Shown here piece after piece: positions 15,234 through 23,681 of a stretch of 64,000 nucleotides of DNA. The DNA comes from Vibrio maritimus (GTDB taxonomy: Bacteria; Pseudomonadota; Gammaproteobacteria; Enterobacterales; Vibrionaceae). Position 1 is the first letter of the stretch, and every line of letters starts with the position of its first letter. The stretch covers positions 1,302,001-1,366,000 of the forward strand of contig NZ_CP090438.1 in NCBI RefSeq assembly GCF_021441885.1, written 5' to 3'. A program made the translations under genes and the position numbers. The notes beneath the pieces were generated by a model that made no database searches, was not told where the DNA came from, and saw only the letters and a program-made list of their open reading frames with translations.

Positions 15234-17943
15234 TCGTCTTAGTCAGTTCTTTCACTGATGACAACACGAATGTCAGTCCGCCCGATACGATCACAATCCA
15301 AGATAAGTGATGCAAAGCAAGAGGTTCAGTGCTAAACACATATTGACCCATTGAGGTGTAGACCACACAGAGTGATAGTGTGGCTGACAATGCAATAGCG
15401 CCCAGTAGATATAGATTGGTAAACGGATTCTTCCTAAACAGCGTAGTAAACGTTCGGCTATCGAATAGGTGCCATAGCTGTGCAAAGATCAGCATCAAGA
15501 ACGCAATAGTCTGAGCATATTGCGTGCTAAATCCACTGTTCAGTGCCCACGCAAACGAGACATAGCTGAGCGCACCCAGCGCCAAACCACGGGTAAGAAT
15601 CCTCACACCTAGGCCATCAGAGAAGAATGGCTCGTTTCGTTTGCGAGGCTTTCTATCCATCAAGTCATGCTCTTGAGGCTCCATACCCAGCGCTAAAGCA
15701 GGTAGGCCATCGGATACCAAGTTCACCCATAGAATCATCAATGGCGTCAGTGGCAAAACGGTTTCAGGTCCCATCGCAAGGAACGCAAACAGGATAACCG
15801 ATACCTCTGCGACGTTAGCTGTCAATGCTTGTCGCATGAACTTTCGCAGGTTATCGAAAATCTGACGACCTTGGCGTACTGCCTTAACAATGGTGCTGAA
15901 GTTATCATCAAGCAAAATCATATCACCTGAATCCTTAGCAACGGATGTCCCCGTGATACCCATGGCGACACCGATATCCGCTCGCTTGAGCGCAGGAGCA
16001 TCGTTCACGCCATCACCTGTCATAGAGGCAACTTCGAGGTTCTCTTGCTGCGCTTTGACGATTCTTAGTTTGTGCTCAGGCGTCACGCGAGCAAACACAG
16101 CGACAGAAGGACAAATCGCTCGAAGCTGATTGTCGTCCATATGATCAAGCTCGGTGCCCGTCACCACTTTGTGCTCTGGTCTACGTATGATGCCAATTTC
16201 TTTGGCGATAGCCTTTGCTGTCGCTGCGTGATCACCAGTGATCATCACAGTACGAACACCTGCGCGGTAGCATTGCTCGATGGCTTCTTTCACTTCTGGT
16301 CTTGGTGGATCGATAATGCCAAACAGTGCCGTGAGACAAAAATCTTGCTCTAAATCGCTCGCCTCGAGATCAAGCTGATTTGTTGAGAGTGGCTTAAAGC
16401 CAACAGCGATAGTGCGAAGTGCTCGATTGGCGAAACGATCAATTGCGGTTTCGAAGGCTTGTTTTGCGTTGTCGAATTGAGTCGCACTCATGCCCGCGAA
16501 GTTAGTTCCTGTCTGGAAGCTAGATGCCTTGGTTAGCAGCACATCTGGCGCGCCTTTGACTGCAAGAAAGTAATCACCATTTGGAGACTTCACCACGGCT
16601 GATGCCATCTTGCGAGTAGAATCAAACGGGAATTTCTTGACGATTTGGTAGCCACCATCACAAAGCAGAGTATCTTTGACAAAACCAGCCTTCGCTGCCG
16701 CCACCACCATTGCGCCTTCAGTTGGGCTGCCTTGTACGACTAACTTACCGTCTTGTTCTATGACTTTTGAGTCGCTACATAGTGCAGAAATCAGCAGTCC
16801 TTGATTCAGGCTTGACGCGTGTGCAAGACGATTGTCGTGACCGTCTGCGACAAACTCGCCCTTTGGCTCAAAGCCTTTACCTGTTACGTCCCAAAAGTGA
16901 TTCGTGGTGTCGTAAGCTTTAACCACTTGCATCTGGTTTTGAGTAAGCGTACCGGTTTTGTCCGAACAGATAACCGTCACTGATCCTAGCGACTCGATAG
17001 CAGAAAGCTGCTTCGCAAGAGCGTTGTTTTTCGCCATGCGCGTCGAGCCCATCGTGAGTACAATAGTCACAACAGTCGGCAATCCCTCTGGTATGGCGGC
17101 AACAGACAATGAAATACCTGTCGTCAAAATGTCGAGAACAGGCATACCATGATAGAAACCGACACCACAGACTAGGGCCACGATGCCAAGTCCAACAAAC
17201 AGCAATAGATGCGCAAGGTTGTCCATGCGAACTTGCATTGGCGACTTAGTGAGAGGTGTCTGGTTCATCATCTCAGCGATGTGGCCGACCTCAGTTTGCA
17301 TGCCAGTGGCAGTCACAACGCCAAGTCCAGTACCTGTTGTGACCATAGTTGTCATAAACGCCATGTTCTTTTGGTCACCGAGCGCTACGTCTTGGTCGCC
17401 AATTGTATCGACGGACTTGGTCACGGGCTCGGATTCACCGGTGAGCGCAGCCTCGTCGATAGCAAGCTGATGCGCCTCCAAAATACGGACGTCCGCAGGC
17501 AGAATATCACCGGTGTTTAGCTTGATAATATCGCCAGGTACCAGTTCTTTTGCCGGAATCATTTGCCAATTCGAATCACGAATTACCTCGGCTTGAGGCG
17601 CAGCCATCTCCTTGAGTGCTTGCATCCCTTTATGAGCTTTACGCTCTTGCCAGAAAGAGATACCAGTATTGATCATGATGATCACCGCAATCGCAATCGC
17701 GTCAACCATATGACCTGTCATTGCTGACACAATCGAACCAATCGCCAGAATGAATACGAGCGGGTTTTTGTACTGCTCTAGATAGAGTTGCCACATTGGC
17801 TTTGCAGCCGCTTCTGTGAGGGCATTCTCGCCATAGTGTTCGAGGCGAGAAGCCGCTTCAGCCGAGCATAATCCTGAGCTCTTAGTGGTCTGAAGGTTAT
17901 TTATTGCACCAGCTGTACTGATGTTGAACCATGGTGTTTTCAC
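15223..17943 (-). CDS. P2-type cation-transporting ATPase (Ca2+/Mn2+-type)
   Basis: 906 aa. It has the cation-ATPase N-domain, TGES (168-171), PEGLP in M4 (285-289), the phosphorylated Asp328 in CSDKTGTLT, TGDGVNDAPALKRADIG, and NLVSDGLPALALG in M6. The PEGLP and M6 Asn/Asp pattern is that of the calcium-pump (P2A) group, so it probably exports Ca2+ or Mn2+ from the cytoplasm. The start is GTG 17943, with GGAGAT 8 bases upstream; an ATG two bases earlier is out of frame and hits TGA at once. It is downstream of mgtE-like on the same strand, 89 bp apart. Exact ion is not certain. Confidence 0.9.
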   Translation of the reverse strand: MKTPWFNISTAGAINNLQTTKSSGLCSAEAASRLEHYGENALTEAAAKPMWQLYLEQYKNPLVFILAIGSIVSAMTGHMVDAIAIAVIIMINTGISFWQERKAHKGMQALKEMAAPQAEVIRDSNWQMIPAKELVPGDIIKLNTGDILPADVRILEAHQLAIDEAALTGESEPVTKSVDTIGDQDVALGDQKNMAFMTTMVTTGTGLGVVTATGMQTEVGHIAEMMNQTPLTKSPMQVRMDNLAHLLLFVGLGIVALVCGVGFYHGMPVLDILTTGISLSVAAIPEGLPTVVTIVLTMGSTRMAKNNALAKQLSAIESLGSVTVICSDKTGTLTQNQMQVVKAYDTTNHFWDVTGKGFEPKGEFVADGHDNRLAHASSLNQGLLISALCSDSKVIEQDGKLVVQGSPTEGAMVVAAAKAGFVKDTLLCDGGYQIVKKFPFDSTRKMASAVVKSPNGDYFLAVKGAPDVLLTKASSFQTGTNFAGMSATQFDNAKQAFETAIDRFANRALRTIAVGFKPLSTNQLDLEASDLEQDFCLTALFGIIDPPRPEVKEAIEQCYRAGVRTVMITGDHAATAKAIAKEIGIIRRPEHKVVTGTELDHMDDNQLRAICPSVAVFARVTPEHKLRIVKAQQENLEVASMTGDGVNDAPALKRADIGVAMGITGTSVAKDSGDMILLDDNFSTIVKAVRQGRQIFDNLRKFMRQALTANVAEVSVILFAFLAMGPETVLPLTPLMILWVNLVSDGLPALALGMEPQEHDLMDRKPRKRNEPFFSDGLGVRILTRGLALGALSYVSFAWALNSGFSTQYAQTIAFLMLIFAQLWHLFDSRTFTTLFRKNPFTNLYLLGAIALSATLSLCVVYTSMGQYVFSTEPLALHHLSWIVIVSGGLTFVLSSVKELTKTKWL

Positions 17944-18032
17944 ATTGATATCTCCAATGTTTAGCCAGTCCGTTGAAATGAATTACATCCATTTGGGGAA
18001 GTGAATATAAAAAATAAAATGTCTGTGTTTTC

Positions 18033-18872
18033 TCATCGAATGCCGAGATATTGGCTGACGATGGTGAAGTAAATCCAGATGCCAGAGATGTCGACGATAG
18101 AGGCAAGTACCGGGCTCACAAGTACAGCAGGGTCAAGCTTAAATACCCTAGCCACGATTGGCAGGACACCACCCAAGACAGTCGAAATAACCACCTGAAT
18201 AAACAGCGCTACTGAAATAGCAAAAGCGATGTCTGTGAGTGCGAATCCGGAGTGGCTTGTAGCGCCGCTAAATATAAGAACGCGCGCCGCAATAATGATT
18301 GCCAGCACAATGGCGATGAGTGTGCCAACTCGTAGTTCCTTCCAAGCAACCTGAAGCCATTGCTGTTTTTTTAGCTCACCAGTGGCAAGTGCCCTGATCA
18401 CCAGCGTTGCCGCTTGGCTGCCCGTGTTACCACCTGCAGCGGCAATGACCGGCATATACACAGCAAGTAAAACTAAGGTGCTTAAGGTATCTTCATATTT
18501 CGCAATGATCAGGCCGGAAACAATACCAAGCAGTGCCAACGTAATAATCCAGCCTATTCGCTGGAATACATGCTCTCCGACACTGGTGGTCAGGTAGTCA
18601 CGGTTGGTCTCTGCTTCTGAGTGGATAATGCCGAGCTGCATCGCGATGTAGCGTACTTTTTTGTCATGTCCGAGCATTTCTAGCTCTTCAAGAAGATGCT
18701 GAACTTGCCCATGAGGGCAGTGCTGCAAAACAAAAACACAATGCTCGACATCATTGAGCATCAGAAATTGCAGTTGTCTGTCATCACTACTGTGAACAAA
18801 CTCGTCAATGTATTGGTCCTGGTAGTTCCTTGAATAGGTGTAGTCTTCAAGCTCCTGAACGTTGAGATTCAT
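18033..18872 (-). CDS. MgtE-like divalent cation transporter lacking CBS domains
   Basis: 279 aa against about 450 for usual MgtE. The five-helix membrane domain is intact, with MPVIAAAGGNTGSQAATLVIRALATGEL and DPAVLVSPVLASIVDISG lining the pore. Only a short N-terminal helical part (about 1-85) precedes it, and the CBS pair that gates canonical MgtE by Mg2+ is absent. It should carry Mg2+ or another divalent ion across the inner membrane, possibly with different gating. It starts 5 bp after the unknown ORF at 18878 and is followed by the ATPase gene, forming a cation-homeostasis group. Confidence 0.85.
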   Translation of the reverse strand: MNLNVQELEDYTYSRNYQDQYIDEFVHSSDDRQLQFLMLNDVEHCVFVLQHCPHGQVQHLLEELEMLGHDKKVRYIAMQLGIIHSEAETNRDYLTTSVGEHVFQRIGWIITLALLGIVSGLIIAKYEDTLSTLVLLAVYMPVIAAAGGNTGSQAATLVIRALATGELKKQQWLQVAWKELRVGTLIAIVLAIIIAARVLIFSGATSHSGFALTDIAFAISVALFIQVVISTVLGGVLPIVARVFKLDPAVLVSPVLASIVDISGIWIYFTIVSQYLGIR

Positions 18873-18877
18873 AGTGA

Positions 18878-19282
18878 TTAGCCTTTTAGCGATGCACTTA
18901 GATTAAAATCGACTAATATCGGAAGTGAGATTTCATTTTCGATTAACCAGTTGCCAATTTTCTCTTTTATTTTTGGAGTAATTTGATAAGCAGAAATTTT
19001 CTGTAGGCATCGAGATAGAATCGTATTTTGCTTGTGGATAATGCTTTTGCGTACAAGTGAATCAAGTACTTCACGCTCTATTGTATAAAATCCAAGTCCA
19101 TTGTTATCAGGAAGTTGAACTTGGAAGGATAGATCGCTTAGCCAAATGCCAATATCTCGATTAAATAGGTATGCACCTTGACCAAACTGTGTGCTGACAC
19201 TGTACAATGCGACGACTGCAGATATTTCTTCATCACTAAGCTGTGACAACAGTGCTCTCGGAGGATTCTTGTAAAAGTTCAT
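18878..19282 (-). CDS. Hypothetical protein upstream of the MgtE-like gene
   Basis: 134 aa, soluble and mostly helical, with a PPRALLSQLSDEEISAVVALY segment. No family recognised. The ATG at 19282 is preferred over an in-frame TTG at 19291; neither has a good ribosome site. It ends 5 bp before the MgtE-like start, so it is almost surely co-translated and might replace the missing N/CBS regulatory part of that transporter, which is speculation. The local DNA is more AT-rich than the flanks. It lies downstream of the structured element at 19335-19422. Confidence 0.65.
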   Translation of the reverse strand: MNFYKNPPRALLSQLSDEEISAVVALYSVSTQFGQGAYLFNRDIGIWLSDLSFQVQLPDNNGLGFYTIEREVLDSLVRKSIIHKQNTILSRCLQKISAYQITPKIKEKIGNWLIENEISLPILVDFNLSASLKG

Positions 19283-19334
19283 AATATTCAACTGTGATAG
19301 TGATTATTAGTTATAGTTTGATTTAACTTTAAAT

Positions 19335-19422
19335 TATTTGGGGAAAGGTGGCGGAGAAAAGATGGCTCATCATGTTATTATTATTCAGGCATGGATGAGC
19401 CCCCCAAATATCCTTTCTCCGC
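19335..19422. other. Structured intergenic element with three interleaved complementary segments
   Basis: Three pairs were found by eye: TATTTGGGG (19335-19343) with CCCCAAATA (19402-19410); GCGGAGAAA (19351-19359) with TTTCTCCGC (19414-19422); and GGCTCAT (19364-19370) with ATGAGCC (19395-19401), extendable by CATG/CATG with one bulge. The first two pairs cross, so an RNA could form a pseudoknot or switch between folds. On the minus strand it lies 36 bp after mdtI and 53 bp before the unknown ORF/MgtE operon. It could be a terminator, a cis-regulatory leader or a small RNA. No known riboswitch class was matched. Confidence 0.55.
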
Positions 19423-19457
19423 GCTAACTTATAGATTTAGTGTTTGTAAAAACGAGA

Positions 19458-19787
19458 TTAAGCTGTTTTCAATACAATGATTGCCGCAATAACTGTAAAG
19501 ATGCCCGCCCAACCAATTCTCTTAAGCTTTTGGTTAAATAGTAGGTAGCCGCCCAATGCCGTACCGAGAATACCGATTGCCCCCCAGCTTGCGTAAGCGA
19601 TCGCAAGGTCAATACCTTTTACCGCTTGCGCCAAAAGCGTGAATGCAAGCAGTACCAGAGCGATAGCAGAGAAGCCCCATTTACGCTTCTTAAAACCTTC
19701 AGACTTTGACAGCGCCATATTAGCGGCAACGTCTAACAGTGCTGCAAGCACTACGTATCCAAAATAGATGTTTAGAATAGAGTTCAT
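19458..19787 (-). CDS. mdtI: Spermidine export SMR subunit MdtI
   Basis: 109 aa four-helix small multidrug resistance protein. SQAVKGIDL-type text (LAQAVKGIDLAIAYASWGAIGILGTALGGYLLF) and ALLDVAANMALSKSEGFKKR closely follow E. coli MdtI. MdtI works as a hetero-oligomer with MdtJ in the inner membrane to export spermidine by proton antiport. AGGAAGC precedes the ATG, and the gene begins 9 bp after mdtJ. The LysR gene upstream on the same strand is a candidate regulator. Confidence 0.9.
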   Translation of the reverse strand: MNSILNIYFGYVVLAALLDVAANMALSKSEGFKKRKWGFSAIALVLLAFTLLAQAVKGIDLAIAYASWGAIGILGTALGGYLLFNQKLKRIGWAGIFTVIAAIIVLKTA

Positions 19788-19796
19788 GTTTGCTTC

Positions 19797-20195
19797 CTAC
19801 CTTAACTTAGCGGTTTGAATCTTTGGTTTAGTAACGCTCTTTACTTTTACTGGCTCAGGCTGTTCTGTGTGGTGTTCTTCACCAAGTGTCACCATAACAA
19901 CACCAGCGACAACGAGTACTAATCCGAAAATTTCTTGCATATTGAGTGTCGCGCCAAAATAGAAGATGGACACTAAAGTAATCAGAGCAATACCCAAACC
20001 TTCCCAGCAAGCATAGGCGATACCGATTGGGATCTTTTTAGCTGCAAGAGCAAGAAAGTAGTAAGAAACTGAAATTAGAACGTACATTAATACGTAGTTA
20101 AGAATGTTTCCTCCTTGACCTGCAACATTCATTGAGCTCGTACCTGCTACCTCAAAGAATATAGCCATCATTAAGAAGAATCTTGCGATAATCAT
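19797..20195 (-). CDS. mdtJ: Spermidine export SMR subunit MdtJ
   Basis: 132 aa. Four helices with FFEVAGTSSMNVAG, the conserved membrane Glu of SMR proteins, and YYFLALAAKKIPIGIAYACWEGLGIALITL, very close to E. coli MdtJ. The C-terminal tail (about 105-132) is longer and basic. It is first of the mdtJI pair, with GAGGTAATA before the ATG. Function as partner of MdtI in polyamine efflux is well supported by family and gene order. Confidence 0.9.
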   Translation of the reverse strand: MIIARFFLMMAIFFEVAGTSSMNVAGQGGNILNYVLMYVLISVSYYFLALAAKKIPIGIAYACWEGLGIALITLVSIFYFGATLNMQEIFGLVLVVAGVVMVTLGEEHHTEQPEPVKVKSVTKPKIQTAKLR

Positions 20196-20293
20196 TATTA
20201 CCTCTATTGAAAATTAGTTTAACGCGAGTCTGCCGCGCTTCGATATTCAATATACATGAATAATCTGCCACGACATTGCATATCAGCTATTCA

Positions 20294-21226
20294 TTATTGA
20301 AACGGGAATTGCTTGTTTCTAAACGCTCCCTGAATCACACTATGGACATGTTGAGTTAACGGGTTATTTCTTTTTATTTGGCTAAACCCACCATATATAT
20401 CGTAGTGAGGAAGGTTAACGTTAATCTTACTAATAGAGTAAGTTTCAATGCCTTGGTAATGCATTGCCGATGAAGGGCTACCAAACATAATAGCGTCACT
20501 ATTTTTTAAATAACTGGCGGCTGAGCGTAAATTAAGTGTTTGCATAACAATATTAGGTTCCAGTTCGGTATTACGAAACAGACCTTCAATATTGAATGTT
20601 GATTTGTGTCCATCGGGAGCAGGAATGGAGACGATTGGCAAACCCTGTACATCACTTAAATCAAAAGGAGCAGAGAGGATAGGGTGATGCTCACGAGCAA
20701 TGATCACCGCAGACTCCTCGTAAAGTTTCTCTTGGTATATCGCTTGAGGTAGCACGATGTCTTGGTCGGTAATGCAATAGTGGTAATCACCTGATTTAAG
20801 CCCCTCAGCGGCATTAGGGTGCCAAATGTCAAAAGAAAGCTTAGCGTTAGGAAAAGCATCAGCACAGGCTTTGGTAAGTGCATCAGCTTGTTCCTCAAGG
20901 ATGTAAGGGTCAATGACCAAAGAGACGTCACCAGAATAGAGAGTGGCATCAAATTCAGACAATTCGTCAAGTGCATTTTGAAGCGGTGCAAGCATTTGGT
21001 CGGTCACACTTGCCAAACGTCTAGCAAGAGGTGATGCCTCCATGCCATGTGCGCTGCGAGTAAAGAGGTTTTGTCCGAAGGCTTGATTTATTTTGGCGAC
21101 ATTACGGCTGACGCTGGCTTGAGAGATACCTAGATGAAGAGCCGTTGCCTTAGTGCTTTTGTACTTTACAAGGCTTCTAACAACAGGAAGTAGGCTTAGG
21201 TCGAAGTTATCAAGATTTGGGGTCAT
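20294..21226 (-). CDS. LysR-family transcriptional regulator
   Basis: 310 aa. The winged helix-turn-helix (about 8-68) has LDLSLLPVVRSL...ATALHLGISQASVSRNVAKINQAFG, followed by a two-lobed effector domain (about 95-300). The gene lies 98 bp upstream of mdtJ on the same strand and is divergent from the release-factor-like gene at 21446. Either may be its target. The shared 219 bp intergenic region should hold its operator; no clear T-N11-A palindrome was picked out. Effector unknown. Confidence 0.88.
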   Translation of the reverse strand: MTPNLDNFDLSLLPVVRSLVKYKSTKATALHLGISQASVSRNVAKINQAFGQNLFTRSAHGMEASPLARRLASVTDQMLAPLQNALDELSEFDATLYSGDVSLVIDPYILEEQADALTKACADAFPNAKLSFDIWHPNAAEGLKSGDYHYCITDQDIVLPQAIYQEKLYEESAVIIAREHHPILSAPFDLSDVQGLPIVSIPAPDGHKSTFNIEGLFRNTELEPNIVMQTLNLRSAASYLKNSDAIMFGSPSSAMHYQGIETYSISKINVNLPHYDIYGGFSQIKRNNPLTQHVHSVIQGAFRNKQFPFQ

Positions 21227-21445
21227 GACGAGTGCTCTCTGTTAAGGGTAAAGACAGGGTGCGTGACCAAAGTTGGTCATGAGTCCTTACGCTGGCATCT
21301 CGTCCTTATTCAGCGATTTAAGTATCGCTCGATAATGCTCGTGTCTGTCAGATGTGCCAAGAGCTTAATTCAACAGTTCGCAAATCCTGTGCACTAAGAG
21401 TGCGTGCAGGAACAGTTAAACGTATTCAATCAATGAGAAAACATT

Positions 21446-22528
21446 ATGAACAATACAATTCAAGACCTGTTTGTGTCACTTCGTAGCTACATCGATGACC
21501 ACCAAGAAACTAAGTCAAACATGATGACCGTGTACGCTAACTTGGATCCAAGCGATTACACCAACCAGCGTGAGCGTCCAGCTTGGATGATTGAACTAAA
21601 GAACCAGTTCGACATGCTAACGCCAGAGCAAAAGGCAGATGCAGAGAGCAAGGTCGGCACTGCACTCACTTGGGAATACATTGAAGAAAAAACACTGGAA
21701 GCATTTGCTCAGCATGAGCCTCGTGGCAAGGCGGCAATGATTCTTACTGACTTTGTAGATGGCATGATCGTTGACTTACCGCTTCCTGTGGAAAACAAGG
21801 TGCACTTCGGGCTACCTCAGGTATCTGAACTACTTTCTCAATTGCACCGCTACGGTAAGTACCTAGTGGTACTGTTCTCTGAAAAAGAACACCGCGTTAT
21901 CTCTGTAAACCTAAACACAAACGGCAGCGAGCAACTTGTTGATAGCGGTGTTGAAAGTGGTGTGTTCTTGCGACCAGGTGGCAAAAAGTCACGCACGCAA
22001 GCTTCAGAAAGGCGCGACCTTGATACAGAAAGACGTATCTATGGCAGTGCGGCAGAAGAGATTAATGCCCACTTTATGGAAGATACGGATTTTGATCGCA
22101 TCATTTTAGGTGGAAACCTAAAGATTGCTAAGCAGGTGGCTAATGAACTGCACCATACGGTAGCTGAGCGTCTGGTATCCATTGAGCCGATCCCATTCAA
22201 GGTATCTGAGCGCGATCTAAAGCGCATGGTTCGAGTTATCGCAGATGAGTATGAGCAGGTGCAAGATACGTCTCTGGTACAAGAACTACTGATTCGTCAA
22301 AACACTTGTGACCGCAGCGCATTTGGTCTGGATGCAGTCATGACCGCGCTGGAAAACGGTCAGGTACGACGCATTTACTTGCCACACCCAGTGAACGCTC
22401 AGAAGTTCAACATGGTTCTGGTAGAAGCGATGACGAACAATGTCGATGTGGAAATTCTACACGGCGAAGCAGCAGAGCGACTCAATGCGTTAGGTGGTGT
22501 TGCAGCAACCTTGTATTACGCGTTCTAA
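21446..22528 (+). CDS. aeRF1-type release-factor-like protein (VLRF1/baeRF family)
   Basis: 360 aa. The middle and C-terminal parts resemble the eRF1/Pelota/Vms1 fold: FDRIILGGNLKIAKQVANEL (about 213-232), then a domain ending LNALGGVAATLYYAF, like the GGIGAILRY end of Pelota. Bacterial members of this group (baeRF, VLRF1) are predicted or shown to act on stalled ribosomes or peptidyl-tRNA. The GGQ loop of classical release factors is not seen; RPGGKKSRTQASERR occupies that region. The gene is divergent from a LysR gene and 130 bp upstream of the PPK2 cluster. Family call moderate. Confidence 0.65.
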   Translation: MNNTIQDLFVSLRSYIDDHQETKSNMMTVYANLDPSDYTNQRERPAWMIELKNQFDMLTPEQKADAESKVGTALTWEYIEEKTLEAFAQHEPRGKAAMILTDFVDGMIVDLPLPVENKVHFGLPQVSELLSQLHRYGKYLVVLFSEKEHRVISVNLNTNGSEQLVDSGVESGVFLRPGGKKSRTQASERRDLDTERRIYGSAAEEINAHFMEDTDFDRIILGGNLKIAKQVANELHHTVAERLVSIEPIPFKVSERDLKRMVRVIADEYEQVQDTSLVQELLIRQNTCDRSAFGLDAVMTALENGQVRRIYLPHPVNAQKFNMVLVEAMTNNVDVEILHGEAAERLNALGGVAATLYYAF

Positions 22529-22549
22529 CGATTTAACGATTTAACGATT
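22526..22549 (+). repeat. Three tandem 8-bp units TAACGATT
   Basis: Units at 22526-22533, 22534-22541 and 22542-22549; the stop codon of the upstream gene is the first TAA. The array leads directly into the terminator stem. It gives two further TAA triplets, the first out of frame by two bases. Probably slippage-derived. Confidence 0.85.
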
Positions 22550-22550
22550 T

Positions 22551-22605
22551 GCCCCGCCCAGAGCGGACTCCAAGGATGGTCTCTTGGCTCGGGTGGGGCT
22601 CTTTT
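22551..22605 (+). terminator. Intrinsic terminator after the release-factor-like gene
   Basis: GCCCCGCCCAGAGC (22551-22564) pairs with GCTCGGGTGGGGC (22587-22599) with one bulge and a wobble; the loop contains a second short stem. TCTTTTCT follows. Confidence 0.8.
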
Positions 22606-22657
22606 CTTATCTAATATCTCTATCAATTATTAACTCTATTAATAGAAAGGTGACAGC

Positions 22658-22897
22658 ATGCTTATTGTTGTGTTTATAGCAATCGCAGTAATGGTTTTCT
22701 TGAGTGTGTTTTTAAGAGTCAAAGCAGAAAAGGGAATTGTCAAAAAAGTGTGTGACAAGGGCAACGAGCTAAAAGAAGTCTGTATTAGCGTCTGTTGCGG
22801 CAGCTTAGGCAGCTACGGCCCTGTACTTCCAAAGAATGTGCAAGAGTTTATCAAGGCTCGCAACCTAAAAGAGGATCAGAAGCTGAACAATGAATAG
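22658..22897 (+). CDS. Small single-pass membrane protein, unknown
   Basis: 79 aa. One N-terminal transmembrane helix (about 2-20, LIVVFIAIAVMVFLSVFL) is followed by a cytoplasmic part with four cysteines (Cys-Asp-Lys, CISVCC). The ATG follows GAAAGGTGACAGC. Its end overlaps the PPK2 start by 8 bp, implying translational coupling. It might anchor or regulate the kinase, but no family is recognised. Confidence 0.65.
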   Translation: MLIVVFIAIAVMVFLSVFLRVKAEKGIVKKVCDKGNELKEVCISVCCGSLGSYGPVLPKNVQEFIKARNLKEDQKLNNE

Positions 22898-23681
22898 TGC
22901 ACTTGATAATAAGAAAATGAAGAAAAAGAAGTACAAGAAGCAGCTAAAAAAGCTTCAAGAAGAGTTAGTTCAGCTTCAAGGGCACATTATTAAAAACGGC
23001 CTCAAAGTCGTTATCGTTTTTGAGGGTAGAGACTCTGCAGGTAAAGGTGGCAGCATCAAGCGAATTGTCGATAAGCTCGACCCTAATCACGTTCGCGTCG
23101 TTGCAAAAGGTAAACCAACGGATGCTGAAGAAAAACAGTGGTACTTTCAGCGCTGGGTGAAAGAGATGCCTAGTGAGGGCGAAATGGTTATTTTCGACCG
23201 CAGTTGGTATACCCGAGCTGGCGTAGAGTCTGTCATGAATTTCGCGAGTGAAGAACAAGTCGCGAGCTTTCTAAAAGATTGCCCATCGTTCGAGAAAAGT
23301 TTGGTTAGGCAAGGTGTGATTGTGCTGAAGTATTGGCTTTCTATCACACATCAGACTCAAGAGAATCGTTTTCATGAACGACTAAACAAAGTAACTAAGC
23401 GTTGGAAGCTATCACCTATGGATCTTAAGTCTCGTCACAAGTGGTTGTATTACACTCGCGCTAAAGAACGCATGTTTCGCAAAACCCATACGAAACATTG
23501 TCCATGGTACATCGTGGATAACAATTGTAAGCGTACAGGCAGACTTAACCTAATTCGTCATATACTCGATCAGTTTGATTTTGAGCGAACTGCGCTTATC
23601 GGTGAATCTTTGCCAGAAGTGGCAGTTAATGATTGTAAGCCGAATCCAGAGTTTGAGTCGTTAAGAGTATGCAGTCTATAA
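22890..23681 (+). CDS. ppk2: Polyphosphate kinase 2 (PPK2)
   Basis: 263 aa, one PPK2 domain. The Walker A motif is GRDSAGKG (46-53), the second motif FDRSWYTRAGVE lies near 110, and the lid region KRWKLSPMDLKSRHKW follows. PPK2 uses polyphosphate to phosphorylate nucleotides (GDP/ADP), linking polyphosphate to nucleotide supply in the cytoplasm. A basic lysine-rich N-terminus (9-21) precedes the domain. It is coupled to the small membrane protein gene upstream and overlaps the Crp-type gene downstream by 13 bp, so all three form an operon. Confidence 0.93.
   Translation: MNSALDNKKMKKKKYKKQLKKLQEELVQLQGHIIKNGLKVVIVFEGRDSAGKGGSIKRIVDKLDPNHVRVVAKGKPTDAEEKQWYFQRWVKEMPSEGEMVIFDRSWYTRAGVESVMNFASEEQVASFLKDCPSFEKSLVRQGVIVLKYWLSITHQTQENRFHERLNKVTKRWKLSPMDLKSRHKWLYYTRAKERMFRKTHTKHCPWYIVDNNCKRTGRLNLIRHILDQFDFERTALIGESLPEVAVNDCKPNPEFESLRVCSL

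Noticed and set aside
17897..18106. Short ORF spanning the gap between the P-type ATPase and the MgtE-like gene
   Set aside because: Overlaps both real genes in other frames and lacks a ribosome site.
19283..19457. Known Mg2+ (M-box), Mn2+ (yybP-ykoY) or fluoride riboswitch
   Set aside because: I looked for the conserved core segments of these classes on both strands and did not find them; the element is listed only as an unclassified structured region.
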